Source: Bacteroidales bacterium (GTDB taxonomy: Bacteria; Bacteroidota; Bacteroidia; Bacteroidales; Paludibacteraceae). From it: a stretch of DNA of 17,502 bases. Shown here one piece after another: positions 5,763 to 12,869 of the stretch (positions within the stretch are counted from its first letter, which is position 1; every line of letters begins with the position of its first letter). The notes under the pieces were generated by a model that was not told the DNA's origin, made no database searches, and was given only the letters and a program-made list of their open reading frames with translations. The stretch spans positions 1 through 17,502 of the forward strand of contig CAAGDU010000060.1 of assembly GCA_900768725.1 (NCBI GenBank), read 5' to 3'. A program made the translations under genes and the position numbers.

Positions 5763-8636
5763 GTGTTTGAAGACGGATACATAGAAGTTACGGGGGCTCG
5801 GGTGCATAACCTGAAGAATATCAGTGTGAAGATACCTCGTCATGCGCTGACGGTGATTACGGGTCTGTCGGGCAGCGGGAAGTCGTCGCTCGCCTTCGAC
5901 ACCATCTTCGCAGAGGGGCAGCGGCGGTATCTGGACACGTTCTCGTCGTATGCGCGAGGGTATATCGGGAACATGCAACGCCCGGACGTGGACAAGATAA
6001 CGGGGTTGAGCCCTGTGATTTCCATTGACCAGAAGACAACGAGTCGCAATCCGCGTTCGACGGTGGGCACTATCACGGAGATATACGACTATCTTCGTCT
6101 GCTCTACGCGCGTGCCGGCGAGGCTCACTCGTACCTGACAGGGGAGAAGATGATGCACTATACGGACGAGCAGATAATAGACCTGATTCGTCGGGAGTAC
6201 GCGGGGAAGAAAGTGCTGCTGCTGGCACCGCTGGTGAAGAACCGCAAGGGGCACTACAAGGAACTGTTCGACACGCTGCGGAAGAAAGGGTATCTGCATG
6301 TGCGCGTGGACGGCGAGGTGCAGGAGTTGCAGTTGGGGATGAAAGTGGATAGGTACAAGCAGCACACGATAGAAGTGGTGGTGGACAGGCTTTTAATTAA
6401 GAATGAAGAATTAAGAATTAAGAGCGAGGATAGTATAGACCGCAGGCGAGACGCCTGCGTCCCCAGTGAAGCAGGCGGGGACGTCTGCGCACCTGGAGAG
6501 GAGGATATGGTGCGGCTGCGGCAGTCGGTGGATAAGGCGATGACGCAGGGCGATGGGGTGATGATGGTGTGTGAGCACGGGAGCGATAAGGTGCGCTATC
6601 TGTCGCGTAACCTGATGTGCCCCACGACGGGGCTTTCGTATGCCGACCCCGCGCCGCATACGTTCTCGTTCAACAGTCCTCAGGGCTGGTGTCCGTGTTG
6701 CAAAGGACTTGGGCGGATAAGCGCGGAGCAAGGACAAGAAACACTCTCCGATGAGATGCTGGAGGACGTGGTGCATGACGCGGACTGGTATGAGAAACTA
6801 GTGGCATTGGCGAACACGACGGTTGCGGAGGATGAGGAGCAGACAGAGGGCGAGGAGCAGTGGACGGAGTGCCCCGTGTGCCACGGCAAGCGGCTGAACC
6901 AAGAGGCACTGAGTTACAAGATAGCGGGCTACAACATCGCCGAGTTGGCGGAGATGGATATAGACGAGTTGGTGCGGACCGTCAAAAGTACCGCTTTCTC
7001 GTTAGACCATCTGTCCGCGACGCAGTTGGCGGTGGCAGAGCCGATACTGAAAGAGATAGGCAAACGGCTGGAGTTCATGCAGGGCGTGGGGCTGAGTTAT
7101 CTGTCGCTCAACCGCTCGTCGGACAGCCTGTCGGGCGGGGAGAGCCAGCGCATACGCCTCGCCACGCAGATAGGGTCGCGGCTGGTGAACGTGCTGTATA
7201 TCCTCGACGAGCCGAGCATCGGGCTTCACCAACGCGACAACGAGCGGCTGATTCGGTCGCTGAAAGAGTTGCGCGACATGGGGAACTCGGTGATAGTGGT
7301 GGAGCATGACGAGCAGATGATGCGCGAGGCGGATTATATCGTGGACATCGGTCCGAAGGCAGGACGGCTGGGCGGCGAGGTGCTGTTTGCCGGCACGCCC
7401 GAGGAGTTGATGAAGACGGATACGCTGACGGGGAGGTATCTGAGGGAAGACCAACATGACCCCCTCCGGCTCCCCCTACAGAGGGGGAGAGAAATAGGAC
7501 CTACCCCGTCCCTCCCTGCAAGGGAGGGAGAAGAAGACCCACCCCGTCCCTCAGGACCCCCTCCAACTCCCCCTACAAAGGGGGAGAGTGAGAAGTCACC
7601 CTCGTCTATAGAAGATACTAATTTTACCCCCTCCCTATGTAGGGAGGGAAGGGGTGGGTCCTCTATCGTGTTGCGGGGATGTCGGGGGAATAACTTGAAG
7701 GATGTTACGGTGGCTTTTCCGCTGGGGAAGATGATTGGCGTTACGGGGGTGAGCGGGAGCGGCAAATCGACACTTATCAATCAGACACTCTATCCTATCC
7801 TTTCGCAGAAGTTCTACCGCTCGCTGCAGAAGCCGCTTGCATATGACAGCATAGAGGGGATAGAGCAGATAGACAAGGTGATTAACGTGGACCAGTCGCC
7901 TATCGGCAGGACACCGCGGTCAAACCCCGCCACGTACACAGGGGTGTTCAACAGCATACGCGAGTTGTTCGCGCAACTGCCCGAGGCGAAGATACGAGGC
8001 TGGAAGTCCGGGCGGTTCAGTTTCAACGCAAAAGGCGGGCGGTGCGAGGAGTGCGCGGGCAACGGCTACAAGACCATACAGATGCACTTCATGCCCGATG
8101 TGTACGTGCCTTGCGAGGCATGCGGCGGGCAGCGCTACAACCGCGAGACGCTGGAGGTGCGGTTCAAGGGGAAGACGATAGCCGACGTGCTGGACATGAC
8201 GGTGAACCAAGCGGTGGAGTTCTTTGAGAGTCAGCCGTATATCCTGCGGAAGATAAAGACGATACAAGATGTGGGATTGGGCTATATCAAGTTGGGGCAG
8301 TCGTCCACCTCTCTGTCGGGCGGCGAGAGCCAGCGTATCAAGTTGGCAACGGAGTTGGCGCGTCCCTCAACGGGAAAGACGCTGTATATCCTCGACGAGC
8401 CGACCACAGGGCTGCACTTTGAGGATATACGGGTGCTAATGGGCGTGCTGCGACGGCTGGTGGATAAGGGCAACACGGTGGTGATTATCGAGCATAACCT
8501 TGATGTGATACATGCCTGCGACTGGCTGATAGACATGGGTCCCGAGGGCGGTAAGCACGGGGGGACGGTGGTCGCCTGCGGCACGCAAGACGACCTGCGT
8601 AAGTGCGCGGAGAGCGTTACGGGAAGGTATGTGTAG
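5763..8636 (+). CDS. uvrA: UvrABC system protein A (excinuclease ATPase subunit) with repeat-derived insertions
   Basis: The damage-sensing dimeric ATPase of nucleotide excision repair, which loads UvrB. 957 residues from GTG 5763, chosen because the next in-frame upstream start (ATG 5592) precedes the promoter and IEVTGARVHNLKNI aligns to the family N-terminus. First ABC half: Walker A GLSGSGKS (34-41), UvrB-binding region, NSPQGWCPCC zinc module (its first Cys pair reads CPTT, a form I recall from Bacteroidota), LSGGESQR (456-463), Walker B Asp482 in ILDEPSIGLH. Second half: Walker A 662-669, zinc finger Cys761/764/784/787 (CxxC-x19-CxxC), LSGGESQR from 851, Walker B Asp878 in LDEPTTGLH. 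All catalytic motifs are intact, so function is expected. Two low-complexity insertions, residues about 211-247 and 566-633, coincide with dispersed DNA repeats. The antiporter gene follows on the same strand. Confidence 0.97.
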   Translation: MFEDGYIEVTGARVHNLKNISVKIPRHALTVITGLSGSGKSSLAFDTIFAEGQRRYLDTFSSYARGYIGNMQRPDVDKITGLSPVISIDQKTTSRNPRSTVGTITEIYDYLRLLYARAGEAHSYLTGEKMMHYTDEQIIDLIRREYAGKKVLLLAPLVKNRKGHYKELFDTLRKKGYLHVRVDGEVQELQLGMKVDRYKQHTIEVVVDRLLIKNEELRIKSEDSIDRRRDACVPSEAGGDVCAPGEEDMVRLRQSVDKAMTQGDGVMMVCEHGSDKVRYLSRNLMCPTTGLSYADPAPHTFSFNSPQGWCPCCKGLGRISAEQGQETLSDEMLEDVVHDADWYEKLVALANTTVAEDEEQTEGEEQWTECPVCHGKRLNQEALSYKIAGYNIAELAEMDIDELVRTVKSTAFSLDHLSATQLAVAEPILKEIGKRLEFMQGVGLSYLSLNRSSDSLSGGESQRIRLATQIGSRLVNVLYILDEPSIGLHQRDNERLIRSLKELRDMGNSVIVVEHDEQMMREADYIVDIGPKAGRLGGEVLFAGTPEELMKTDTLTGRYLREDQHDPLRLPLQRGREIGPTPSLPAREGEEDPPRPSGPPPTPPTKGESEKSPSSIEDTNFTPSLCREGRGGSSIVLRGCRGNNLKDVTVAFPLGKMIGVTGVSGSGKSTLINQTLYPILSQKFYRSLQKPLAYDSIEGIEQIDKVINVDQSPIGRTPRSNPATYTGVFNSIRELFAQLPEAKIRGWKSGRFSFNAKGGRCEECAGNGYKTIQMHFMPDVYVPCEACGGQRYNRETLEVRFKGKTIADVLDMTVNQAVEFFESQPYILRKIKTIQDVGLGYIKLGQSSTSLSGGESQRIKLATELARPSTGKTLYILDEPTTGLHFEDIRVLMGVLRRLVDKGNTVVIIEHNLDVIHACDWLIDMGPEGGKHGGTVVACGTQDDLRKCAESVTGRYV
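6393..6497. repeat. Composite dispersed repeat inside uvrA (in frame)
   Basis: AT-rich part 6393-6423: AATTAAGAATGAAGAATTAA followed by GAATTAAGAGC. GC-rich part: palindrome GCAGGCGAGACGCCTGC (6442-6458) with tail GTCCCCAGTG, then a second unit GCAGGCGGGGACGTCTGC (6471-6488). The first GC unit matches the block at 4184-4213 and the second the block at 5509-5536. It is translated as a segment containing IKNEELRIK and RRRDACVPSEAGGDVCAPG. Confidence 0.8.
7458..7552. repeat. Cluster of palindromic repeat units in the uvrA linker
   Basis: Three units in the same orientation. The first is 7458-7491, with palindrome CTCCCCCTACAGAGGGGGAG. The second is 7497-7531, with palindrome CCCTCCCTGCAAGGGAGGG. 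The third is a truncated start of the second type, GACCCACCCCGTCCCTC (7536-7552), cut off where the 108-bp element begins. The cluster keeps the uvrA frame open and encodes Pro/Arg/Glu-rich sequence. Confidence 0.8.
7554..7661. mobile_element. 108-bp MITE-like element inserted in uvrA (36 codons, in frame)
   Basis: It begins GGACCCCCTCCAACTCCCCC and ends GGGGTGGGTCC, giving inverted GGACCC/GGGTCC ends. Each end carries its own short hairpin: CTCCCCCTACAAAGGGGGAG (7569-7588) on the left and CCCTCCCTATGTAGGGAGGG on the right. The middle is an AT-richer spacer of about 35 bp. Its length is a multiple of three and it is translated as a segment containing PPPTPPTKGE. The second copy (8636-8743) has the same length with its ends inverted relative to this one. 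It has no transposase, so any mobility would need an enzyme encoded elsewhere. Confidence 0.7.
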
Positions 8637-8743
8637 GACCCACCCCGACCCTCCCTACAAAGGGAGGGAGATAAAAATAACTATTGTCTAACTAAAACTA
8701 ATCTCTTTGCTCTCCCCCTTCGTAGGGGGAGTTGGAGGGGGTC
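8636..8743. mobile_element. 108-bp MITE-like element filling the uvrA-antiporter gap
   Basis: It starts with GGACCCACCCCGACC at the last base of the uvrA TAG and ends GTTGGAGGGGGTC. The left hairpin is CCCTCCCTACAAAGGGAGGG and the right hairpin is CTCCCCCTTCGTAGGGGGAG. Read on the minus strand, its ends match the copy at 7554-7661 base for base over most of their length. The spacer (8672-8710) is AT-rich and shares a GTCTA...ACTAAT pattern with the other copy. It leaves only 7 bases before the antiporter ATG. Confidence 0.7.
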
Positions 8744-8750
8744 TTTTATC

Positions 8751-10631
8751 ATGTCTTCTTTGGCGATATTGGCTTTGGTGATGGGAGTGATATTCATTAC
8801 TCCCTTGGCTTGCAGGCGGTTGCATGTGCCGAGTATCGTCGGGTTCATCTTGATGGGTATCGTGCTGGGACCGCACGGGTTGGGCTGGATAGCAGAGAAT
8901 GCGACTATCAAGGTGTTGGGGAACATGGGCATGCTCTATATTATGTTCCAAGCGGGCGTGGAGATAGACATGAACGACTTTCGGCAGTATCGCAACAGCG
9001 CGCTGGCGTTTGGTCTGTACTCTTTTCTTATTCCTTTTGCATTGGGTTTCTTGAGCAGTTGGCTGCTGGGCTTCGGGTGGAGCACGTGTGCGCTGCTGGG
9101 GGCGATGTACGGCAGCCACACGCTGATGACCTATCCGATAGTGAGCCGCTACGGCATACAGAAGAACGCGGCGGTGAACATCGTGGTGGGCGGTACAATG
9201 GTGTCTATCACGCTGTCGCTGCTGGTGTTGGCGGTACTGAAGAGCCAGATACTGACCGCCTCGGCGACGGTCTCGCCGCTGGTGTGGTACGGCACGATGG
9301 CGGGTAAGATACTGCTCTTCGCGGTGGTAACGGTGGTGGTCTTCCCGTGGGTGGCGCAGTGGTACTTCAAGCGCAGGAAAGAGCCTGTGTCTTCGTTCAT
9401 GCTGGTGATGGTGATGCTGGTGGTGTCTGCATGGCTGGCTGACTGGGCGGGGCTAGAGGGTATCCTCGGCGCGTTCGTCTGCGGCGTATCGCTCAATAGG
9501 CTGATACCCAACCTGTCGCCCTTGATGAGCAGTATCACGTTCTTCGGCAACAGCACGTTCGTGCCGCTGTTCCTGCTGGGCGTGGGCATGATGATAGATG
9601 TGTCGCTGCTGTGGAAAGGCTGGACGACAGTGGTGATTGCGGGGGTGATGATACTCACGAAGTTAGCCGGCAAGGGCTTGTCGGCATGGTTCGGGCAGTG
9701 GTCTTTCCATCTGTCGGGCGAAGAGCGGCGGCTGATGTTCGGCTTGACGCATGCCACGGCGGCGGGGACGCTGGCGATAGTAACCATCGGCTATCAGGTA
9801 GGGCTGTTCAATGCGGAGATACTGAATGCCGCCGTGCTGATGATTCTGGTGCTCTGCACCTCGGCATCGTTCATCACGGAGCATGCCGCCAAGCATATCG
9901 CGTTGCAGGAGGAGGCGCTGCTGGAGAGCGACAGGACGGAGGACGAGTGGCTGATGATGTCGGTGAATACAGGGGACGCGGGTGCCCATGAGCAGTTGAA
10001 AGAGTTGAGTCGGTTGAGCAGTCTGCATGAGTCGAAGTTCGTGTTGTGCAGCGACTGGCAGGACGCAGAGAGCATGGTGGAGCGCACGAGTACGTCAATT
10101 GCTATCTACCACGAGCACCAGCCGCTGAACACCGTGAGCCGCCTGCTGGTGGCGGTGCCTCGGTATGCGGAGAAAGAGCATGACTTCATCTCGTGCTTCG
10201 GGCAGGTGCGGCGATTGAGCAGCCAGATAGGTGCGCGGGTTGTGTTCTTCGCCAACGAGGAGACGCAACGGGCGTTGCAGGCGCTGTGCCGCCGCCCGGG
10301 GAAGTTCCTGCGGGCATCGTATCGCGAGATGGAGGACTGGGAAGACGTGCTGATGATTGCCAAAGAGACGGAGGCGGATGATATGGTGGTGATGATTTCC
10401 GCGCGCCATGCAACCGCCAGTTACAATCCTTTGTTCCGACAGATACCCGACATGCTGGAGCGTTTCTTCGCCGAGCATAGTTGGCTGATTATCTACCCGC
10501 AGCAGCAGATGGGTGCCGCGGTGCCGGATGTGTTCCTCACCGACCAGCCGCCGACCAGCCGCTCGTGGAACCTCATCAGCCGTGCGAAGGAGTGGCTGCT
10601 CAAGCAACTGCGCAAACGGCAGGTGGGGTAA
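8751..10631 (+). CDS. Cation:proton antiporter (CPA2 family) with cytosolic C-terminal domain
   Basis: A 626-residue inner-membrane transporter predicted to exchange Na+ or K+ for protons. Residues 1-380 are a series of hydrophobic helices (about 12) with family motifs: VPSIVGFILMGIVLGPHG (27-43), LYIMFQAGVEIDMNDF (62-77), YGSHTLMTYPIVSRYG (120-135), GGTMVSITLSLLVLAV (147-162), GLEGILGAFVCG (234-245) and FLLGVGMMIDV (274-284). This matches the Bacteroidota branch of the KefB/CPA2 superfamily that I recall. Residues from about 385 to 626 are soluble, with a repeated alpha/beta pattern (LLVAVP, ARVVFFAN, DDMVVMISA, SWLIIYPQQ) like a UspA-type regulatory domain. It begins at ATG 8751, 114 bp after uvrA, and nearly all of that gap is a repeat element, so it is probably co-transcribed with uvrA. 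The transported ion cannot be read from sequence. Confidence 0.92.
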   Translation: MSSLAILALVMGVIFITPLACRRLHVPSIVGFILMGIVLGPHGLGWIAENATIKVLGNMGMLYIMFQAGVEIDMNDFRQYRNSALAFGLYSFLIPFALGFLSSWLLGFGWSTCALLGAMYGSHTLMTYPIVSRYGIQKNAAVNIVVGGTMVSITLSLLVLAVLKSQILTASATVSPLVWYGTMAGKILLFAVVTVVVFPWVAQWYFKRRKEPVSSFMLVMVMLVVSAWLADWAGLEGILGAFVCGVSLNRLIPNLSPLMSSITFFGNSTFVPLFLLGVGMMIDVSLLWKGWTTVVIAGVMILTKLAGKGLSAWFGQWSFHLSGEERRLMFGLTHATAAGTLAIVTIGYQVGLFNAEILNAAVLMILVLCTSASFITEHAAKHIALQEEALLESDRTEDEWLMMSVNTGDAGAHEQLKELSRLSSLHESKFVLCSDWQDAESMVERTSTSIAIYHEHQPLNTVSRLLVAVPRYAEKEHDFISCFGQVRRLSSQIGARVVFFANEETQRALQALCRRPGKFLRASYREMEDWEDVLMIAKETEADDMVVMISARHATASYNPLFRQIPDMLERFFAEHSWLIIYPQQQMGAAVPDVFLTDQPPTSRSWNLISRAKEWLLKQLRKRQVG

Positions 10632-10719
10632 GTCTCGTCATTTTGTTGCGCAACGATATCGGGAGGATAAGCCGACCTAACCGAGACCTATACCCATACT
10701 AAATTTGAATGTGGCAATT

Positions 10720-10757
10720 GTTGCAAATGTTACATGTTACGCTTGTACATTTGCAAC
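10720..10757. terminator. Conserved 3' hairpin between the antiporter and first BspA-like gene
   Basis: A perfect 11-bp stem, GTTGCAAATGT (10720-10730) with ACATTTGCAAC (10747-10757), and a 16-base loop. It is followed on the plus strand by GTTTTCTTTATT, so it could end the uvrA-antiporter transcript. It lies 7 bases past the stop of the minus-strand gene and is copied at 12823-12860, so it may equally be a 3' element of the BspA-like genes. Confidence 0.6.
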
Positions 10758-10764
10758 GTTTTCT

Positions 10765-12747
10765 TTATTCATTCGGTTTCCTGGAGAGGGGGAGAATTTC
10801 AACATATTCATCCATTACGGCTTTGTAGGCTTCTACTGCTGAGTCCGATACATAGAGCCGTCTCGCGGTAAAGGCTTTTTGGATTCCGACAGGCGGCGTA
10901 GTTGCCAAGCAGACTACACACTCAAGAGGATTTCTCCAGTCGAATATCGGAGGGTCTATGCTTCGCAGGCTTGCGGGCAGGGTAATACTCTTCAACTGCT
11001 CACACTCAAAAAAGACAGACTTACAGATACTCACTGTTCCCTCCCTTACTGCATAAGATGTAGGTTGCGTACTCTCTCCTTTGCAAGCATAGAGTACATC
11101 GTTGATATATACAAACCCGTTTGGTTGTTTCTTATACCATGGAGTGTCGAAGAAAGCATCGTAGCCAATATATGTTACCGTTTGAGGAATGGTTACTGCC
11201 TTCAAATTCTTGCACCCCGAGAAAGCCTGCTTGCCGATATGAGTAACCGTCTTCGGAATCGTTACGGCGGCTAAATTGGCACAATCCGCAAAAGCAAAAT
11301 CTGTAATCCATGTGGTACCTTCTTTGATTGCAATCGAGGTCTTTTTAGGCATTATTCCTTTGTATGCGTAAAGGATATTGTTGATATATACCTCTCCATC
11401 GGGTTGCGCTTGATACCAAGCCGTCCCCTCAAAGGCTCCCGCCCCTATTTGGGTTACACTATTTGGAATATCCATCACGGAAAGCGAGGTGCAATTTTGG
11501 AATGCATGCTCGCCAATAGTCGTTACGCTATTCGGAATATAGACGGAGGTAAGCGAGATACAGCCTCGGAAATCTCCTACGGAAATAGTAGTTATGCCGT
11601 TCCCTATATGGACTGATTGCAGCGAAATACAATCCATGAATACACCTATATACTCAGGTTTGGAGAGGGGGCGCTTGTTTTTGGTTCCCAACCTTGTTAC
11701 GCTATTCGGAATGGTGATAGAGCGTAGGCTACGACAATTCGTAAATGCGTTTTCTCCAATGGCTGTAAGTCCTTCCGAAAGATGAATATCTGTAAGTGCA
11801 TAACAATTTTGGAAAGCGAAATCTCCCATCTGTTGCACTGTTTGCGGAATGGTAATAGAGATAAGGGATTGACAGCCTTGAAAAGCTGCATTGTCAATGT
11901 CGGTTAAGCCCTCCGGCAGCAGGACATGAGCGAGAGAGTAGCAGTCACTGAAGGTTGCACGCTCTATGTGTGTTACTCCCTTGGGGATGACGATGGAGGT
12001 GAGAGCATGACAATTGCTAAAAGCACAAGCGCCAATGGTCTTTATCGTTTTGGGGAGTGCTATGGAGGTCAGACTGATACAGTTTCTAAAAGCATGCTCA
12101 ACAATGTCGGTTGTACCATTGCGTACTTTTATGGCGGTTTCTGTCATAGTCATCTTGCCTTTGTAGGCATAGAGTACATTGTTGATATACACCACCCCAT
12201 CGGGCAGACTATCATACCATGGTGTGTCCTTGAAGGCATCTCGCCCTACACTATTGACGCTCTCGGGTATGGAGATACTACTCAGTTGAGAACATTTCGT
12301 AAAAGCATGTTCTCCGATAGTGGTAACTCCTTCGGGAATTACAACAGAAGTCAAGTTCTCACAGCCTTCAAAGGCATTAAATCCAATGTATTGCACACTA
12401 TCGGGAATGGTTATCTTGGCGAGCCCTTTGCAGAAAGCAAAAGCATCCTCGGCAATACCGACAATCGTATGCGGAAGGGTAATGGAAGTGATATGGGCAC
12501 ACTTGTAAAATGCGCCTCCGTCAATGCGCGCTACTTGGTAGGTGGTATCATGGTATGTGATGGTTTCGGGAACGACAATTTCTCTTAAATCCTTTTGCTC
12601 ATCCTCCAACTTCGCCAACTCAACAGTAAAGGGCGGAAAGGTGTTGCTCGTAATGTTATAATGGAAATAACCTACCTGGAAGTCGTAGGCATGCGAGAAA
12701 ATACTTACTATTAGCGTCAGTAAAAGGACGAACGAAAATCTTTTCAT
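10765..12747 (-). CDS. BspA-like leucine-rich repeat protein (copy 1)
   Basis: A 660-residue secreted protein of the BspA / TpLRR (LRR_5) type. The start ATG 12747 is preferred over an ORF start eight codons upstream because MKRFSFVLLLTLIVSIFSHA is a clear signal peptide shared with the two neighbouring paralogues. The body is about 20 LRR units of the form LTSIxIPxxVTxIGxxAFxxC. It also contains three copies of a non-LRR insertion, xWYxxxPDGxVYINNxLYAYKG, near residues 176, 442 and 534. After the last LRR comes a cap (VCLATTPPVG, LYVSDSAVEAYKAV) and the end ILPLSRKPNE. No LPXTG, PEP-CTERM-like or type IX sorting domain is visible. Related proteins in oral Bacteroidota bind host proteins, but a role here is an inference. 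It is AT-richer than uvrA. Transcribed last of the three tandem copies. Confidence 0.92.
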   Translation of the reverse strand: MKRFSFVLLLTLIVSIFSHAYDFQVGYFHYNITSNTFPPFTVELAKLEDEQKDLREIVVPETITYHDTTYQVARIDGGAFYKCAHITSITLPHTIVGIAEDAFAFCKGLAKITIPDSVQYIGFNAFEGCENLTSVVIPEGVTTIGEHAFTKCSQLSSISIPESVNSVGRDAFKDTPWYDSLPDGVVYINNVLYAYKGKMTMTETAIKVRNGTTDIVEHAFRNCISLTSIALPKTIKTIGACAFSNCHALTSIVIPKGVTHIERATFSDCYSLAHVLLPEGLTDIDNAAFQGCQSLISITIPQTVQQMGDFAFQNCYALTDIHLSEGLTAIGENAFTNCRSLRSITIPNSVTRLGTKNKRPLSKPEYIGVFMDCISLQSVHIGNGITTISVGDFRGCISLTSVYIPNSVTTIGEHAFQNCTSLSVMDIPNSVTQIGAGAFEGTAWYQAQPDGEVYINNILYAYKGIMPKKTSIAIKEGTTWITDFAFADCANLAAVTIPKTVTHIGKQAFSGCKNLKAVTIPQTVTYIGYDAFFDTPWYKKQPNGFVYINDVLYACKGESTQPTSYAVREGTVSICKSVFFECEQLKSITLPASLRSIDPPIFDWRNPLECVVCLATTPPVGIQKAFTARRLYVSDSAVEAYKAVMDEYVEILPLSRKPNE

Positions 12748-12792
12748 ATAGAATGGAAATTTTGTGGACAATGGGCGGCAACCTTATCAAAG

Positions 12793-12800
12793 CAAACTTA
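12793..12800 (-). promoter_or_regulatory. Possible -7 element upstream of BspA-like copy 1
   Basis: On the minus strand the sequence reads TAAGTTTG, matching TAnnTTTG, about 45 bases before ATG 12747. No TTTG is found at the usual 19-21 bases upstream (nearest at 26), so this is a weak call. Confidence 0.3.
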
Positions 12801-12822
12801 TATAAATTGGAATGTGGCAATT

Positions 12823-12860
12823 GTTGCAAATGTTACATGTTACGCATGTACATTTGCAAC
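12823..12860. terminator. Conserved 3' hairpin downstream of BspA-like copy 2
   Basis: The same stem as at 10720-10757: GTTGCAAATGT (12823-12833), a 16-base loop differing by one base, and ACATTTGCAAC (12850-12860). It lies 9 bases past the stop of copy 2 on the minus strand and is flanked by the same AATGTGGCAATT sequence. The T-rich stretch is on the plus-strand side, so a terminator role for minus-strand transcripts is uncertain. Confidence 0.6.
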
Positions 12861-12869
12861 GTTTCTTTA

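Noticed and set aside
7458..7661. Proline-rich segment of UvrA (PPPTPPTKGE) as a protein-binding domain
   Set aside because: The residues are the translation of palindromic DNA repeats that also occur outside genes, so a selected binding function is not supported.
9195..9240. Loss of the acidic Asp in the antiporter helix GGTMVSITLSLL
   Set aside because: I recall Bacteroidota members of this CPA2 branch having a similar GGTxVTVTLALL helix without Asp, so this is probably a family trait and not damage.
10095..10607. 170-residue minus-strand open frame within the antiporter gene
   Set aside because: Antisense shadow in the soluble domain of the antiporter; composition is rich in Arg, His and Leu with no motif.
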